Counted from the stretch's first letter, positions 1 through 6,948 are shown. The stretch is DNA of 8,710 bases from Rhizobacter sp. (GCA_025351675.1 JANXVK010000127.1:1-8710), one strand, 5' to 3'. Numbers and translations are program-made. The notes: a model not told the origin generated them from the letters alone.

Positions 1-323
1 CGCGCCGATCGCGGATCGCGGATCACGTTGCGCAGACTGTCGGTGCGGTTGTTACCGCGCCTGTCGGGCAGCAGCAAGGTGCGCTCGTCCTGGACGACGC
101 GGACACTCGGCGCGTCGCCGCGCGGCGAGGCGTCGAGCCCCTCGGGGCCGGCCGTGGCGAGCACCGCGAACGGCGCCGCCGCGACGATCGCGAGGTAGTG
201 CGGGTGCAGGTGATCGGTTTCCTTGCGGATCGAGGTCTCGCCCGGCTCGCCGTACAGTGCGGCGAGCGTCGCGAGGTCGTCGATGCGGTGGTCGCCGGTG
301 GCGTGATCGGGCATCGTGGTCAT
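1..323 (-). CDS. PPOX-type FMN-binding flavoprotein (pyridoxamine 5'-phosphate oxidase-like), 5' part only
   Basis: Reads from ATG at 323 down through the window edge, giving the first 107 residues. After a polar N-terminus it shows KETDHLHPHY, then AAAPFAVLATAGPEGLDASPRGD and DRRGNNRTDSLRN. The hydrophobic strand followed by SPRGD and the R-G-N-N-R-x-D-S-L-x-N element fit the split-barrel PPOX fold, where these segments bind the FMN phosphate. The general pattern resembles the MSMEG_1061-like subfamily, but I assign the subfamily only by memory. Substrate is unknown; such proteins are usually cytosolic FMN- or F420-dependent oxidoreductases. A second in-frame ATG lies at 314; neither has a convincing Shine-Dalgarno sequence. 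It diverges from the DUF3717-DUF1289 gene, with 61 bases between the two chosen starts. The C-terminal half lies outside the window, so intactness cannot be judged. Confidence 0.8.
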   Translation of the reverse strand, partial: MTTMPDHATGDHRIDDLATLAALYGEPGETSIRKETDHLHPHYLAIVAAAPFAVLATAGPEGLDASPRGDAPSVRVVQDERTLLLPDRRGNNRTDSLRNVIRDPRSA

Positions 324-384
324 CGACAAAGGGTATCAAAGTTTGCGACGCGGCCGCGTTATCCTTGGCGCCCGCACCGAACCC

Positions 385-828
385 ATGGCCGCCCTCCACA
401 TCACCGACATCGAGTCCGCCATCAACTGGTGGCGCGAGCGCTCGCCTTCACCCGACGGCATCACCGCCTGCGCCGAGGTGCGCGCGCTCGGCAGCGTGTA
501 CGGGCTGATGGTGTACTACCACGAGGTCGAGTGCGATGAGGCGACGATGCCGCCAACGGCCCGCGACGCTTGGCTCGCTTGGTACGCGAGCACGCCCGAC
601 GCGCCGTGCATCGCGATCTGCTCGACCAGCCAGGGCGACGACATCTGCAAGGGCTGCGGCCGCACGTTCGACGAGGTCCAGCACTGGCCGGTGATGACGC
701 CGAGCGAGAAGCGCCAAACCTGGCGACGCATCACGATGGACGGCACGGCGTGGCGCTTCAACAAGTACGCCGAGCGCGCCCGCGAAGCGCAACCGGCGGC
801 GACGCCCGGATTCACACCACCGCGCTGA
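385..828 (+). CDS. DUF3717-DUF1289 two-domain protein of unknown function
   Basis: A 147-residue protein. Residues about 1-70 (starting MAALHITDIESAINWWRER) look like DUF3717, a small uncharacterised domain I know mainly from Burkholderiales. Residues about 70-120 carry a DUF1289 pattern: PCIAIC, then DDICKGCGRT, then W and an SEKR segment. All four cysteines (C-x3-C, then C-x2-C) are present, which suggests a bound metal or Fe-S centre; that is inference, since DUF1289 chemistry is not established. No signal peptide or membrane segment is seen, so it is probably cytosolic. I chose ATG at 385 because the DUF3717 match starts there; the frame is open back to 316, but that extension would overlap the divergent PPOX gene and is arginine-rich. 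No clear Shine-Dalgarno sequence. It is convergent with the kinase gene 56 bases downstream. Function unknown. Confidence 0.85.
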   Translation: MAALHITDIESAINWWRERSPSPDGITACAEVRALGSVYGLMVYYHEVECDEATMPPTARDAWLAWYASTPDAPCIAICSTSQGDDICKGCGRTFDEVQHWPVMTPSEKRQTWRRITMDGTAWRFNKYAERAREAQPAATPGFTPPR

Positions 829-884
829 GGCCGACCAGCGGCTGCGGCGTCGCGCTGCGGCCCGGGCATCGGTGCGGCGACTGC

Positions 885-2246
885 TCAAGCCAGCGGCAAC
901 GACAGCACGAAGCAGCTCCCGCCGCCCTCGCGCCCTTCGCAGCGCACGCTGCCGGCGTGGCGTTCGGCGATCTGCTTGACCAAGCTCAGGCCCAAGCCGA
1001 CGCCGCCGGCCTGCTCGGCATGGCCGGGCAGACGGAAGAACGACTCGAAGATGCGCTCGCGCATCGTCTCGGGCACGCCGGGCCCGCGGTCGCACACGCG
1101 CACCTCGGCGCGGCCCCCGCGCGTGCCGACGATCACCTCGACGTCGTTGCCGCCATAGCGGCGCGCGTTCTCGAGCAGGTTGCGCAGCGCGCGACGGATC
1201 AGCCGGTCTTCGCCGAACACGGTGGTCGGCATGCCGTCGACCGCGGCGTCGACGCGCGCCGCCTCTTCCGCCGCCATGCCAAGCAACTCGACACGCTCGT
1301 TGCGCTCCGGTGTGGGGGCGGCGTCGAGCCGGCTCGCGAGCAGCACCTCTTCGACGAGCGCGTCGAGCTCGCCGACGTTGGTGTCGATCTCCTGCCTCAG
1401 CCGCGCGCGCTGCGCCGGCGGCGCGTCTTCGAGCATCGAGACCGCCATCTTCATGCGCGCCAGTGGCGAGCGCAGTTCGTGGCTCGCATTCGCGAGCAGC
1501 GACTGGTGCGAACGCACCAGCGCCTCGACCCGCGCCGCCGCAACGTTGAAGCTCGACGCCACCGCCGCCACTTCGTCGTGACCGGTGACCTGCACACGGT
1601 GGCTCAACTGACCGGCGCCGAACTGCTCGACACCGAGCTTCAGCGCCTCGAGGCGGCGCGTCAGGCGGCGCACTACCGGGTAGGCGCCCACGGCGACCGC
1701 GACGAACAGGATCACCAGCACCACCACCAACCCGAGGCCTTTCTGCCACCCCGGCGGCAGGAACGGCAGGAAGGGCGGCGGTCCGCCCGGCCCCTCGCCC
1801 GCACCGGTCCGCGCGCCGGGCGGCGAACCGCCGATCCCGAGCCGGCCGCCACCTTGGCGAACGAGCCCGGGGCGCATGATCCACAGCGTCCGGCCGTCGT
1901 CGAGCCGTACCGCGAGGCCGCGCACCGCGCCGCCTTCGTTCTGGCGCCGCACGAACGAGTCGGACTGCGCGATGCGCACGCCGTTCTCGCCGTCGAGCGC
2001 GAGCGGCAGGCGCAGCCGCTGCGACCATTCGAGCAGCGCGGCCTCCTGATCGGCAGCCGGTTGATCGTGGCCCGGCAGCGAGCGCTGGATCAACTCGGAC
2101 CACGCGCCCATGCGCTCGGTCAACACGGTCTCGGCGCGCACGCGCTCCTGCTCCATGTGGCGCTGGAAGATCCAGCCCGAGGCCGCCGCGAACAGCAGCA
2201 ACAGCACCACGACCGTGGCGTAAATCCGCAGATAGAGATTCTTCAC
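885..2246 (-). CDS. Sensor histidine kinase (CpxA/RstB-like, two-component system)
   Basis: A 453-residue inner-membrane kinase. TM1 is about residues 8-22, a periplasmic segment about 23-168, TM2 about 171-190, then HAMP about 190-245. The HisKA phosphoacceptor is SHELRSPLAR with His256. The HATPase_c domain has the N box NLLEN (356-360), the G1 box DRGPG (386-390), an F box ESFFR, and the G2 box GGVGLGLSLVK (about 414-424). All residues needed for autophosphorylation and ATP binding are present. The partner is the response regulator upstream on the same strand. The start is GTG at 2246, giving the typical kinase N-terminus MKNLYLRIYATVV; the nearby ATG at 2257 is out of frame and opens only a 4-codon frame whose TGA overlaps this GTG. 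The last part of the periplasmic region (about 131-168) is unusually Gly/Pro-rich. The stimulus is probably envelope stress or metal, judged only from the Spy-like neighbour. Confidence 0.93.
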   Translation of the reverse strand: MKNLYLRIYATVVVLLLLFAAASGWIFQRHMEQERVRAETVLTERMGAWSELIQRSLPGHDQPAADQEAALLEWSQRLRLPLALDGENGVRIAQSDSFVRRQNEGGAVRGLAVRLDDGRTLWIMRPGLVRQGGGRLGIGGSPPGARTGAGEGPGGPPPFLPFLPPGWQKGLGLVVVLVILFVAVAVGAYPVVRRLTRRLEALKLGVEQFGAGQLSHRVQVTGHDEVAAVASSFNVAAARVEALVRSHQSLLANASHELRSPLARMKMAVSMLEDAPPAQRARLRQEIDTNVGELDALVEEVLLASRLDAAPTPERNERVELLGMAAEEAARVDAAVDGMPTTVFGEDRLIRRALRNLLENARRYGGNDVEVIVGTRGGRAEVRVCDRGPGVPETMRERIFESFFRLPGHAEQAGGVGLGLSLVKQIAERHAGSVRCEGREGGGSCFVLSLPLA

Positions 2247-2399
2247 GCGCGCGTCATGACGGCACCCCGATCGCTGGATACAGCAATCGACCCTCCCGGA
2301 GGGTCAGGCCTTGCAGGGGCCACGACAGTGGGCCCCTTCGTGGTCCATGGCGGCCCGGCGCGGCGGCCCGAATTCCTCCCGCGGCGCCGGCGCCGCCCA
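2247..2399. other. Hairpin-rich spacer between response regulator and kinase
   Basis: This 153-base gap separates two genes that should be co-transcribed. It holds three perfect inverted repeats: a 7-bp stem 2289-2295/2299-2305 (GACCCTC, loop CCG), a 7-bp stem 2315-2321/2331-2337 (AGGGGCC, 9-base loop), and a 16-base palindrome at 2381-2396 (GCGGCGCCGGCGCCGC). None is followed on the minus strand by a U-rich tract, so they are not classical terminators. They could act as mRNA-processing or stabilising structures that set the regulator-to-kinase ratio. No convincing gene is seen here; the minus-strand frame running through it (2243-2473) is Arg/Pro-rich and overlaps the end of the regulator. 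Confidence 0.6.
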
Positions 2400-3119
2400 T
2401 CAGGACTCGCGGGCCTCGTCGGCGTCCTGCTTGCGTGCGAACACGTAGCCCGCACCGCGCACGGTGAGCACACGGCGCGGCAGCTTCGGGTCGTCTTCGA
2501 TCACGGCGCGAATGCGCGAGATGTGAACGTCGATCGAGCGGTCGAAGGCTTCGAGCGGGTGGCCCTTCAGCGAGTCCATGATCTGGTCGCGCGAGAGCAC
2601 CCGGCCGGGGCTTTGCGCGAGCACGACAAGCAGGTCGAACTGGTGCCCGGTGAGGTCGCAGATCGTGCCGTCGAGCCGGGCCACGCGCGCACCGAGGTCG
2701 ACTTCGAGGCGACCGAAACGCAGCACGTCGTCGCCCGCCGGCTGCGGCGCGGCGCGGCGCAGCAAGGCCTTGACGCGGGCCAGCAACTCGCGCGGCTCGA
2801 ACGGCTTGGGCAGGTAATCGTCGGCACCGAGTTCGAGGCCGACGATGCGGTCCATCGGCTCACCGCGCGCGGTGAGCATCAGCAGCGGCAGATGCCGGTG
2901 GCGCGTGTCGGCGCGCAGCTCGCGGCACAGGTCGAGGCCGTCGCCGTCGGGCAGCATCAGGTCGAGCACCAGCGCGTCGAAGCTCTCGGCCGACAGGCGC
3001 TCGCGGCCGGCGGCGAGCGAGCCCGCGGTCTCGACATCGAAGCCGGAGTTGCGCAGGTAGTCGCACACCATCGACGACAGGCGGGCGTCGTCGTCGATCA
3101 GCAGCAAACGGGCGCTCAT
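2400..3119 (-). CDS. OmpR/PhoB-family response regulator (CpxR/RstA-like)
   Basis: A 239-residue regulator from the ATG at 3119. The receiver domain (about 1-120) has the acidic pocket DDD at 9-11, phosphoacceptor Asp53 in VLDLMLPDGDG, Thr83 in MLTAR and Lys105 in YLPKPF, so phosphorylation residues are complete. The C-terminal winged-helix domain (about 130-230) has DLTGHQFDLLVVLAQSPGRVLSR, the recognition-helix region FDRSIDVHISRIR, and the closing wing VLTVRGAGYVF. It should bind direct-repeat DNA sites when phosphorylated by the downstream kinase. Start choice is uncertain: the frame extends to ATG 3224, which overlaps the TGA of the Spy-like gene as ATGA, and would add 35 residues not typical of the family. 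I prefer 3119 because family members begin right at the MSARLLLIDDD-type strand; no start has a strong Shine-Dalgarno sequence. Confidence 0.93.
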   Translation of the reverse strand: MSARLLLIDDDARLSSMVCDYLRNSGFDVETAGSLAAGRERLSAESFDALVLDLMLPDGDGLDLCRELRADTRHRHLPLLMLTARGEPMDRIVGLELGADDYLPKPFEPRELLARVKALLRRAAPQPAGDDVLRFGRLEVDLGARVARLDGTICDLTGHQFDLLVVLAQSPGRVLSRDQIMDSLKGHPLEAFDRSIDVHISRIRAVIEDDPKLPRRVLTVRGAGYVFARKQDADEARES

Positions 3120-3220
3120 GGCATGGGGCGAGTTGGACGGGTGCGAGACAGACATCACGGCACTTTGGAGGGCGAGTGCGGCCAAGCCGCTGTCGGGGGT
3201 AAGCATAGCCTTTGCGCGCA

Positions 3221-3820
3221 TCATTTCTGCGGGGCCGGCTGCGAGGCCGCACGCTCCGCGCGCGGCGGGCGCTCCGCGTGCATGCGCTGCATGCGGTCCT
3301 TCATCACTGCCTGGCGCTCGTTCATGCGCTCGCCAATTTTGGCGCGCTGCTCCGGTGTGAGCACCCTTGCCACGTCGAGCATTGCCTGCAGCATGCGCTT
3401 GCTGGCCTGCTCATGCTGTGCACTCATCTGCTGGCGCAGCGCCTCGGCGGCGCCGGTGTCGACGGTCGGTGCGGTGAAGATCTGCAGGCCTTTCTCACGG
3501 AAGCCACGACCGGCGTCGCGTTGGGGTTTCAGATCGGCCGCGGCGGCCGTTGCGATCTGTTTGATTTGGCTGCGCTGGGCGTCGGTCGCGTTCAGGCCGT
3601 CGAGCATGCGGTCGACCGAAGGGCCGATATGCTCCGGCGGGACACCGAACATCATCATCCCGGGAGCGTCCGGCCCGCCACGGGCCGAGCCATGATGGCC
3701 CTGCGCATGAGCCGAAACCGCGGCGCCCGCGGCCGCCACAACGAACACGCTGACAGCCATCAGCCGCGTCACGAGCCCGGAACCTTGTTGCGGCAGGGGG
3801 GCCGCTCTCACTTTGCGCAT
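3221..3820 (-). CDS. Spy/CpxP-family periplasmic protein (LTXXQ motif)
   Basis: A 199-residue exported protein. Residues 1-39 form a signal peptide: basic MRKVR, hydrophobic core LMAVSVFVVAAAGAAV, and a probable cleavage site after SAHA. The mature part is mostly helical and carries two copies of the family motif, a degenerate one (LNATDAQ, 76-82) and a canonical LTPEQ (154-158). It also has a His/Met/Gly-rich N-terminal stretch (GHHG, GMMMFG) and a Met/Arg-rich C-terminus. Spy/CpxP proteins act in the periplasm as chaperones or as inhibitors of a CpxA-type sensor, and some relatives bind metals. The start at 3820 has GGAG six bases upstream; an ATG two codons earlier (3826) lacks spacing to that site. 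It is first in a probable operon with the regulator and kinase, so it may report to, or be induced by, its own two-component system. The specific family member is not certain. Confidence 0.85.
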   Translation of the reverse strand: MRKVRAAPLPQQGSGLVTRLMAVSVFVVAAAGAAVSAHAQGHHGSARGGPDAPGMMMFGVPPEHIGPSVDRMLDGLNATDAQRSQIKQIATAAAADLKPQRDAGRGFREKGLQIFTAPTVDTGAAEALRQQMSAQHEQASKRMLQAMLDVARVLTPEQRAKIGERMNERQAVMKDRMQRMHAERPPRAERAASQPAPQK

Positions 3821-3875
3821 CGACATCTCCGCAGGGTCGGGCCGATTGCCCGTCCAAGCATGATCAGCATCGGCC

Positions 3876-3912
3876 GTGAAGACGGCTTGGCTGCCCCGTA
3901 AAGATCTGTGAA
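3876..3912. promoter_or_regulatory. CpxR-like direct-repeat site upstream of the Spy-like gene
   Basis: GTAAA at 3898-3902, five bases, then GTGAA at 3908-3912 match the enterobacterial CpxR consensus GTAAA-N5-GTAAA with one mismatch. A further GTGAA sits at 3876-3880, 22 bases (about two helical turns) before the GTAAA. The site lies 78-92 bases upstream of the Spy-like start, a sensible place for an activator of the operon. The consensus comes from E. coli, so binding by this regulator is inference. Confidence 0.4.
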
Positions 3913-4030
3913 CCGTTGCCCGCGCGCAGCACGCCGTTGTCGTGACGATTTCCCGACGATCGGGCGGTCGGATTTTCCGCTTCGTGCAAACTGGCAAACT
4001 CGGCACGGTCCGGCGCGCACCGGCAGAGGC

Positions 4031-4066
4031 GCTCCCGGCGCCACTGGCTTCAGCGGCGCCGGGAGC
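4031..4066. repeat. Long near-perfect inverted repeat (hairpin)
   Basis: Arms GCTCCCGGCGCC (4031-4042) and GGCGCCGGGAGC (4055-4066) pair over 12 bp with no mismatch. After one A-C mismatch, CTG (4044-4046) pairs with CAG (4051-4053) around a GCTT tetraloop. No T-run follows on either strand, so it is not a standard intrinsic terminator. It lies about 74 bases before the lipoprotein start and about 210 bases upstream of the Spy-like start. It could be an RNA structure in the lipoprotein 5' leader or an operator. Confidence 0.75.
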
Positions 4067-4139
4067 CCCACAGTTGTGCAACACACTCGCCCATCGCCAC
4101 CGGTCCGGCCGGTCACGCATATCAATTCAAGGACAACAG

Positions 4140-4505
4140 ATGACGAAGATCGCCGCAGCACTTCTGGCCGCATGCCTCACGATCGCGGGCTGCGCCAGCG
4201 CACCCGCCCCGCGCAACAGCGTGGTGCGTTCGGTGCCGCCGCGCAACCACGAGGCGACCATCACCAATTTCTTCGACGCGACGGCGAAGAGCCTGGACCC
4301 GAACCGCGAACTCGTGATCGGCACGCCACAGCGCGGCGCCTGCCCGATGACCGGCGGCGCCGGCGGCTCCGTCGGCTGGGTCGTGCCGGTCGAGCACAAG
4401 ACCCGTACCAAGGACAGCGCGACCGTCACGGTGACCAGCCACTTCTTCTGGTTCAGCGACGAAGTCATCCGCGGCGTCACGCGGCGCATGGAAATCTGCC
4501 CCTGA
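4140..4505 (+). CDS. Small lipoprotein of unknown function
   Basis: A 121-residue protein. Residues 1-17 are a lipoprotein signal sequence (MTKIAAALLAACLT) and the lipobox is IAGC with lipidation at Cys18; Ala and Ser at +2/+3 of the mature protein favour outer-membrane sorting by the E. coli rule. The mature part is about 104 residues with alternating beta-like segments (SATVTVTSHFFWF) and two more cysteines, Cys68 and Cys120, which could form a disulfide between the middle and the C-terminus. I do not recognise a family. The start has AAGGA six bases upstream. It is divergent from the Spy-like operon and stops 66 bases before the 3' end of tRNA-Ser, which runs the other way. Possible co-regulation with the envelope-stress operon is only suggested by the shared upstream region. 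Confidence 0.85.
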   Translation: MTKIAAALLAACLTIAGCASAPAPRNSVVRSVPPRNHEATITNFFDATAKSLDPNRELVIGTPQRGACPMTGGAGGSVGWVVPVEHKTRTKDSATVTVTSHFFWFSDEVIRGVTRRMEICP

Positions 4506-4528
4506 GACTGCGGGCGCATCCACAAGCG

Positions 4529-4561
4529 AAAACCCCCTGCAAACGGCGGGCGTCGCAGGGG
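4529..4561 (-). terminator. Rho-independent terminator after tRNA-Ser
   Basis: On the minus strand a 7-bp stem CCCCTGC/GCAGGGG (4561-4555 and 4540-4534) is followed by GTTTT (4533-4529). It begins 10 bases after the encoded CCA of the tRNA. Short flanking repeats GCGAA (4526-4530) and TTCGC (4563-4567) can extend the pairing. It should end the serS-tRNA-Ser transcript. Confidence 0.75.
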
Positions 4562-4571
4562 ATTCGCATGC

Positions 4572-4659
4572 TGGAGGAGAGGGAGGGATTCGAACCCTCG
4601 GAACCTTGCGGTTCGCCTGATTTCGAGTCAGGTACATTCGACCACTCTGCCACCTCTCC
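4572..4659 (-). tRNA. tRNA-Ser, anticodon CGA
   Basis: The minus strand folds into a class II tRNA. The acceptor stem is GGAGAGG (4659-4653) with CCTCTCC (4582-4576). The anticodon arm is CCTGA-CTCGAAA-TCAGG, giving anticodon CGA (4625-4623), which reads UCG. The long variable arm is GAACC-GCAA-GGTTC, as expected for tRNA-Ser. The T arm is GAGGG-TTCGAAT-CCCTC. CCA is encoded (4574-4572). The discriminator base is U (A at 4575 on the plus strand), whereas tRNA-Ser species I know from other proteobacteria have G. The gene lies 41 bases after the serS stop on the same strand. Confidence 0.95.
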
Positions 4660-4700
4660 GGTGTGTTTCGGCGGGCCTGTGCCGAGCCTCACATTCTAGC

Positions 4701-6095
<1,395 letters not shown>

Positions 6096-6323
6096 TCAAG
6101 CCATCTGCGCCTGTTGCGGGCGACTGATCGTGATCACGTGCTGCTGGTGGTTGCTGCCCGTGGCGCGCGCATCGCACAGCACACGCGAAGCGCAGTCGGC
6201 GCAGCGGCCGCACTGCGTCGCGACGCCGAGGTCGAACTGCAGGCATTCGAGGCTGTGCGCACCGTCGGCGGCGGCCTGGCGAATCTGATGGTCTGACACC
6301 CTGCGACACACGCAAACAATCAT
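6096..6323 (-). CDS. bfd: Bacterioferritin-associated ferredoxin (Bfd)
   Basis: A 75-residue [2Fe-2S] protein of the BFD-like fold. The cluster ligands are visible: CVC at residues 4-6 (MIVCVCRRVSDHQIRQA) and the pair in QCGRCADC at Cys38 and Cys41, the same C-x-C...C-x2-C spacing as E. coli Bfd. Bfd docks on bacterioferritin near the haem and passes electrons that reduce and release stored iron. A third nearby cysteine (Cys44) is additional. The start has an AGAGGA Shine-Dalgarno sequence about six bases upstream. It follows bfr by 50 bases on the same strand, the reverse of the E. coli bfd-bfr order, and supports an iron-storage operon. The C-terminal part after residue 55 is Gln/His-rich and not conserved in my memory of the family. 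Confidence 0.93.
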   Translation of the reverse strand: MIVCVCRRVSDHQIRQAAADGAHSLECLQFDLGVATQCGRCADCASRVLCDARATGSNHQQHVITISRPQQAQMA

Positions 6324-6334
6324 GTCCGTCCTCT

Positions 6335-6373
6335 GCCCTTTCGGGCCACACGAGCCGCCGCGCCGAAGGCGCG
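6335..6373 (-). repeat. Two small hairpins in the bfr-bfd intercistronic gap
   Basis: Directly after the bfr TGA on the minus strand is a 6-bp stem CGCGCC-TTC-GGCGCG (6373-6359). About 12 bases later comes GCCC-GAAA-GGGC (6346-6335), a GNRA-type tetraloop, ending just before the bfd Shine-Dalgarno sequence. Neither has a U-run. They may protect the bfr 3' end or lower bfd expression relative to bfr. Confidence 0.6.
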
Positions 6374-6850
6374 TCAGCTCACCTCACCCATCTGCGACTG
6401 CAGATAGTTTTCCAACCCCACCTTGCCGACCAGATCGATCTGGGTTTCCAGAAAATCGATGTGCTCTTCGGTGTCGTCCAGGATGCCCTGCAAGAGATCG
6501 CGCGACACGTAGTCACGCGCCGACTCGCAGTACGCGATGCCGTCCTTGATGGTCGCCTGCGCGCCGGTCTCCGATTGCAGATCGCACTTCAACAGCTCGG
6601 GCACGTTCTCGCCGATCAACAGCTTGCCGAGGTCTTGCAGGTTCGGCAGGCCGTCGAGCATGAAGATGCGGTCCATCAGCTTGTCGGCGTGCTTCATCTC
6701 GCCGATCGACTCTTCGTATTCCTTCTTCGCCAGCTTGTCGAAACCCCAGTGCTTGAGCATGCGGTAGTGCATGAAATACTGGTTAATCGCGGTCAGCTCG
6801 TTCTTGAGCTGGGCATTCAGGTGTTCGACAACTTTGGGATCGCTTTTCAT
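6374..6850 (-). CDS. bfr: Bacterioferritin
   Basis: A 158-residue ferritin-family subunit with the standard Bfr length; 24 such subunits form a cage that oxidises Fe2+ and stores ferric mineral, with haem bound between subunit pairs. Four helices are evident. Haem ligand Met52 is present (EMKHAD). Of the six E. coli-type ferroxidase ligands, Glu18, Glu51, His54, Glu94 and His130 are present, but position 127 is Thr (ILDDTEEHID), where the classic sequence is DEEGH with Glu127. That may alter the dinuclear site, or Glu128/Glu129 may compensate. The start at 6850 has AGGAG six bases upstream. It is first in an apparent bfr-bfd operon, divergent from feoAB. A candidate promoter with a Fur-like site lies about 130 bases upstream. 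Confidence 0.97.
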   Translation of the reverse strand: MKSDPKVVEHLNAQLKNELTAINQYFMHYRMLKHWGFDKLAKKEYEESIGEMKHADKLMDRIFMLDGLPNLQDLGKLLIGENVPELLKCDLQSETGAQATIKDGIAYCESARDYVSRDLLQGILDDTEEHIDFLETQIDLVGKVGLENYLQSQMGEVS

Positions 6851-6924
6851 GGGCAGCTCCTGAGGGGTTCAAAAGGGGTCACGCGAGCGCGCTCCAACCT
6901 GCGTTCACAGGGCCGGCGTGTGCT

Positions 6925-6948
6925 TCACGAAGCCATTCTGACCGTCAT
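6925..6948 (-). other. Possible 7-codon leader ORF in the bfr 5' leader
   Basis: ATG at 6948 opens MTVRMAS and stops at 6925. It is preceded four bases upstream by AAGGAG (6958-6953), a better Shine-Dalgarno match than most genes here. It would lie in the bfr leader if transcription starts at the promoter near 6980. Very short frames arise easily by chance, so this is a weak call. Confidence 0.2.

Larger units (their letters stand above)
3827..4139. other. Divergent intergenic region between the Spy-like gene and the lipoprotein gene
   Basis: No gene is supported in this stretch. Both flanking reading frames extend into it, but the extensions are Arg/Ala/Pro-rich and lack a start signal. It should hold the promoters of both divergent genes. 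It contains the CpxR-like repeat near 3898 and a strong hairpin at 4031-4066. It also has a short inverted repeat ACCGG/CCGGT at 4099-4103/4109-4113 just before the lipoprotein gene. I could not identify clear -35/-10 pairs for either direction. Confidence 0.6.

Noticed and set aside
829..884. Gap between the convergent DUF3717-DUF1289 and kinase genes examined for a terminator
   Set aside because: Only an 8-base direct repeat (GCTGCGGC) was seen; no stem followed by a T-run on either strand.
448..2103. A 551-codon minus-strand frame overlapping the kinase in another frame
   Set aside because: Arg/Ala-dominated composition and complete overlap with the well-supported kinase frame.
2243..2473. 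A 76-codon minus-strand frame linking the regulator end to the kinase GTG
   Set aside because: Arg/Pro-rich, no Shine-Dalgarno sequence, and half of it overlaps the regulator in another frame. Only its last 4 codons (from ATG 2257) are of interest for coupling.
570..3695. A 1041-codon open frame on the plus strand, opposite the kinase, regulator and Spy-like genes
   Set aside because: It is His/Arg/Ala-rich with no recognisable domain, and lies antisense to three intact, motif-complete genes. Long antisense frames are expected in GC-rich coding DNA.
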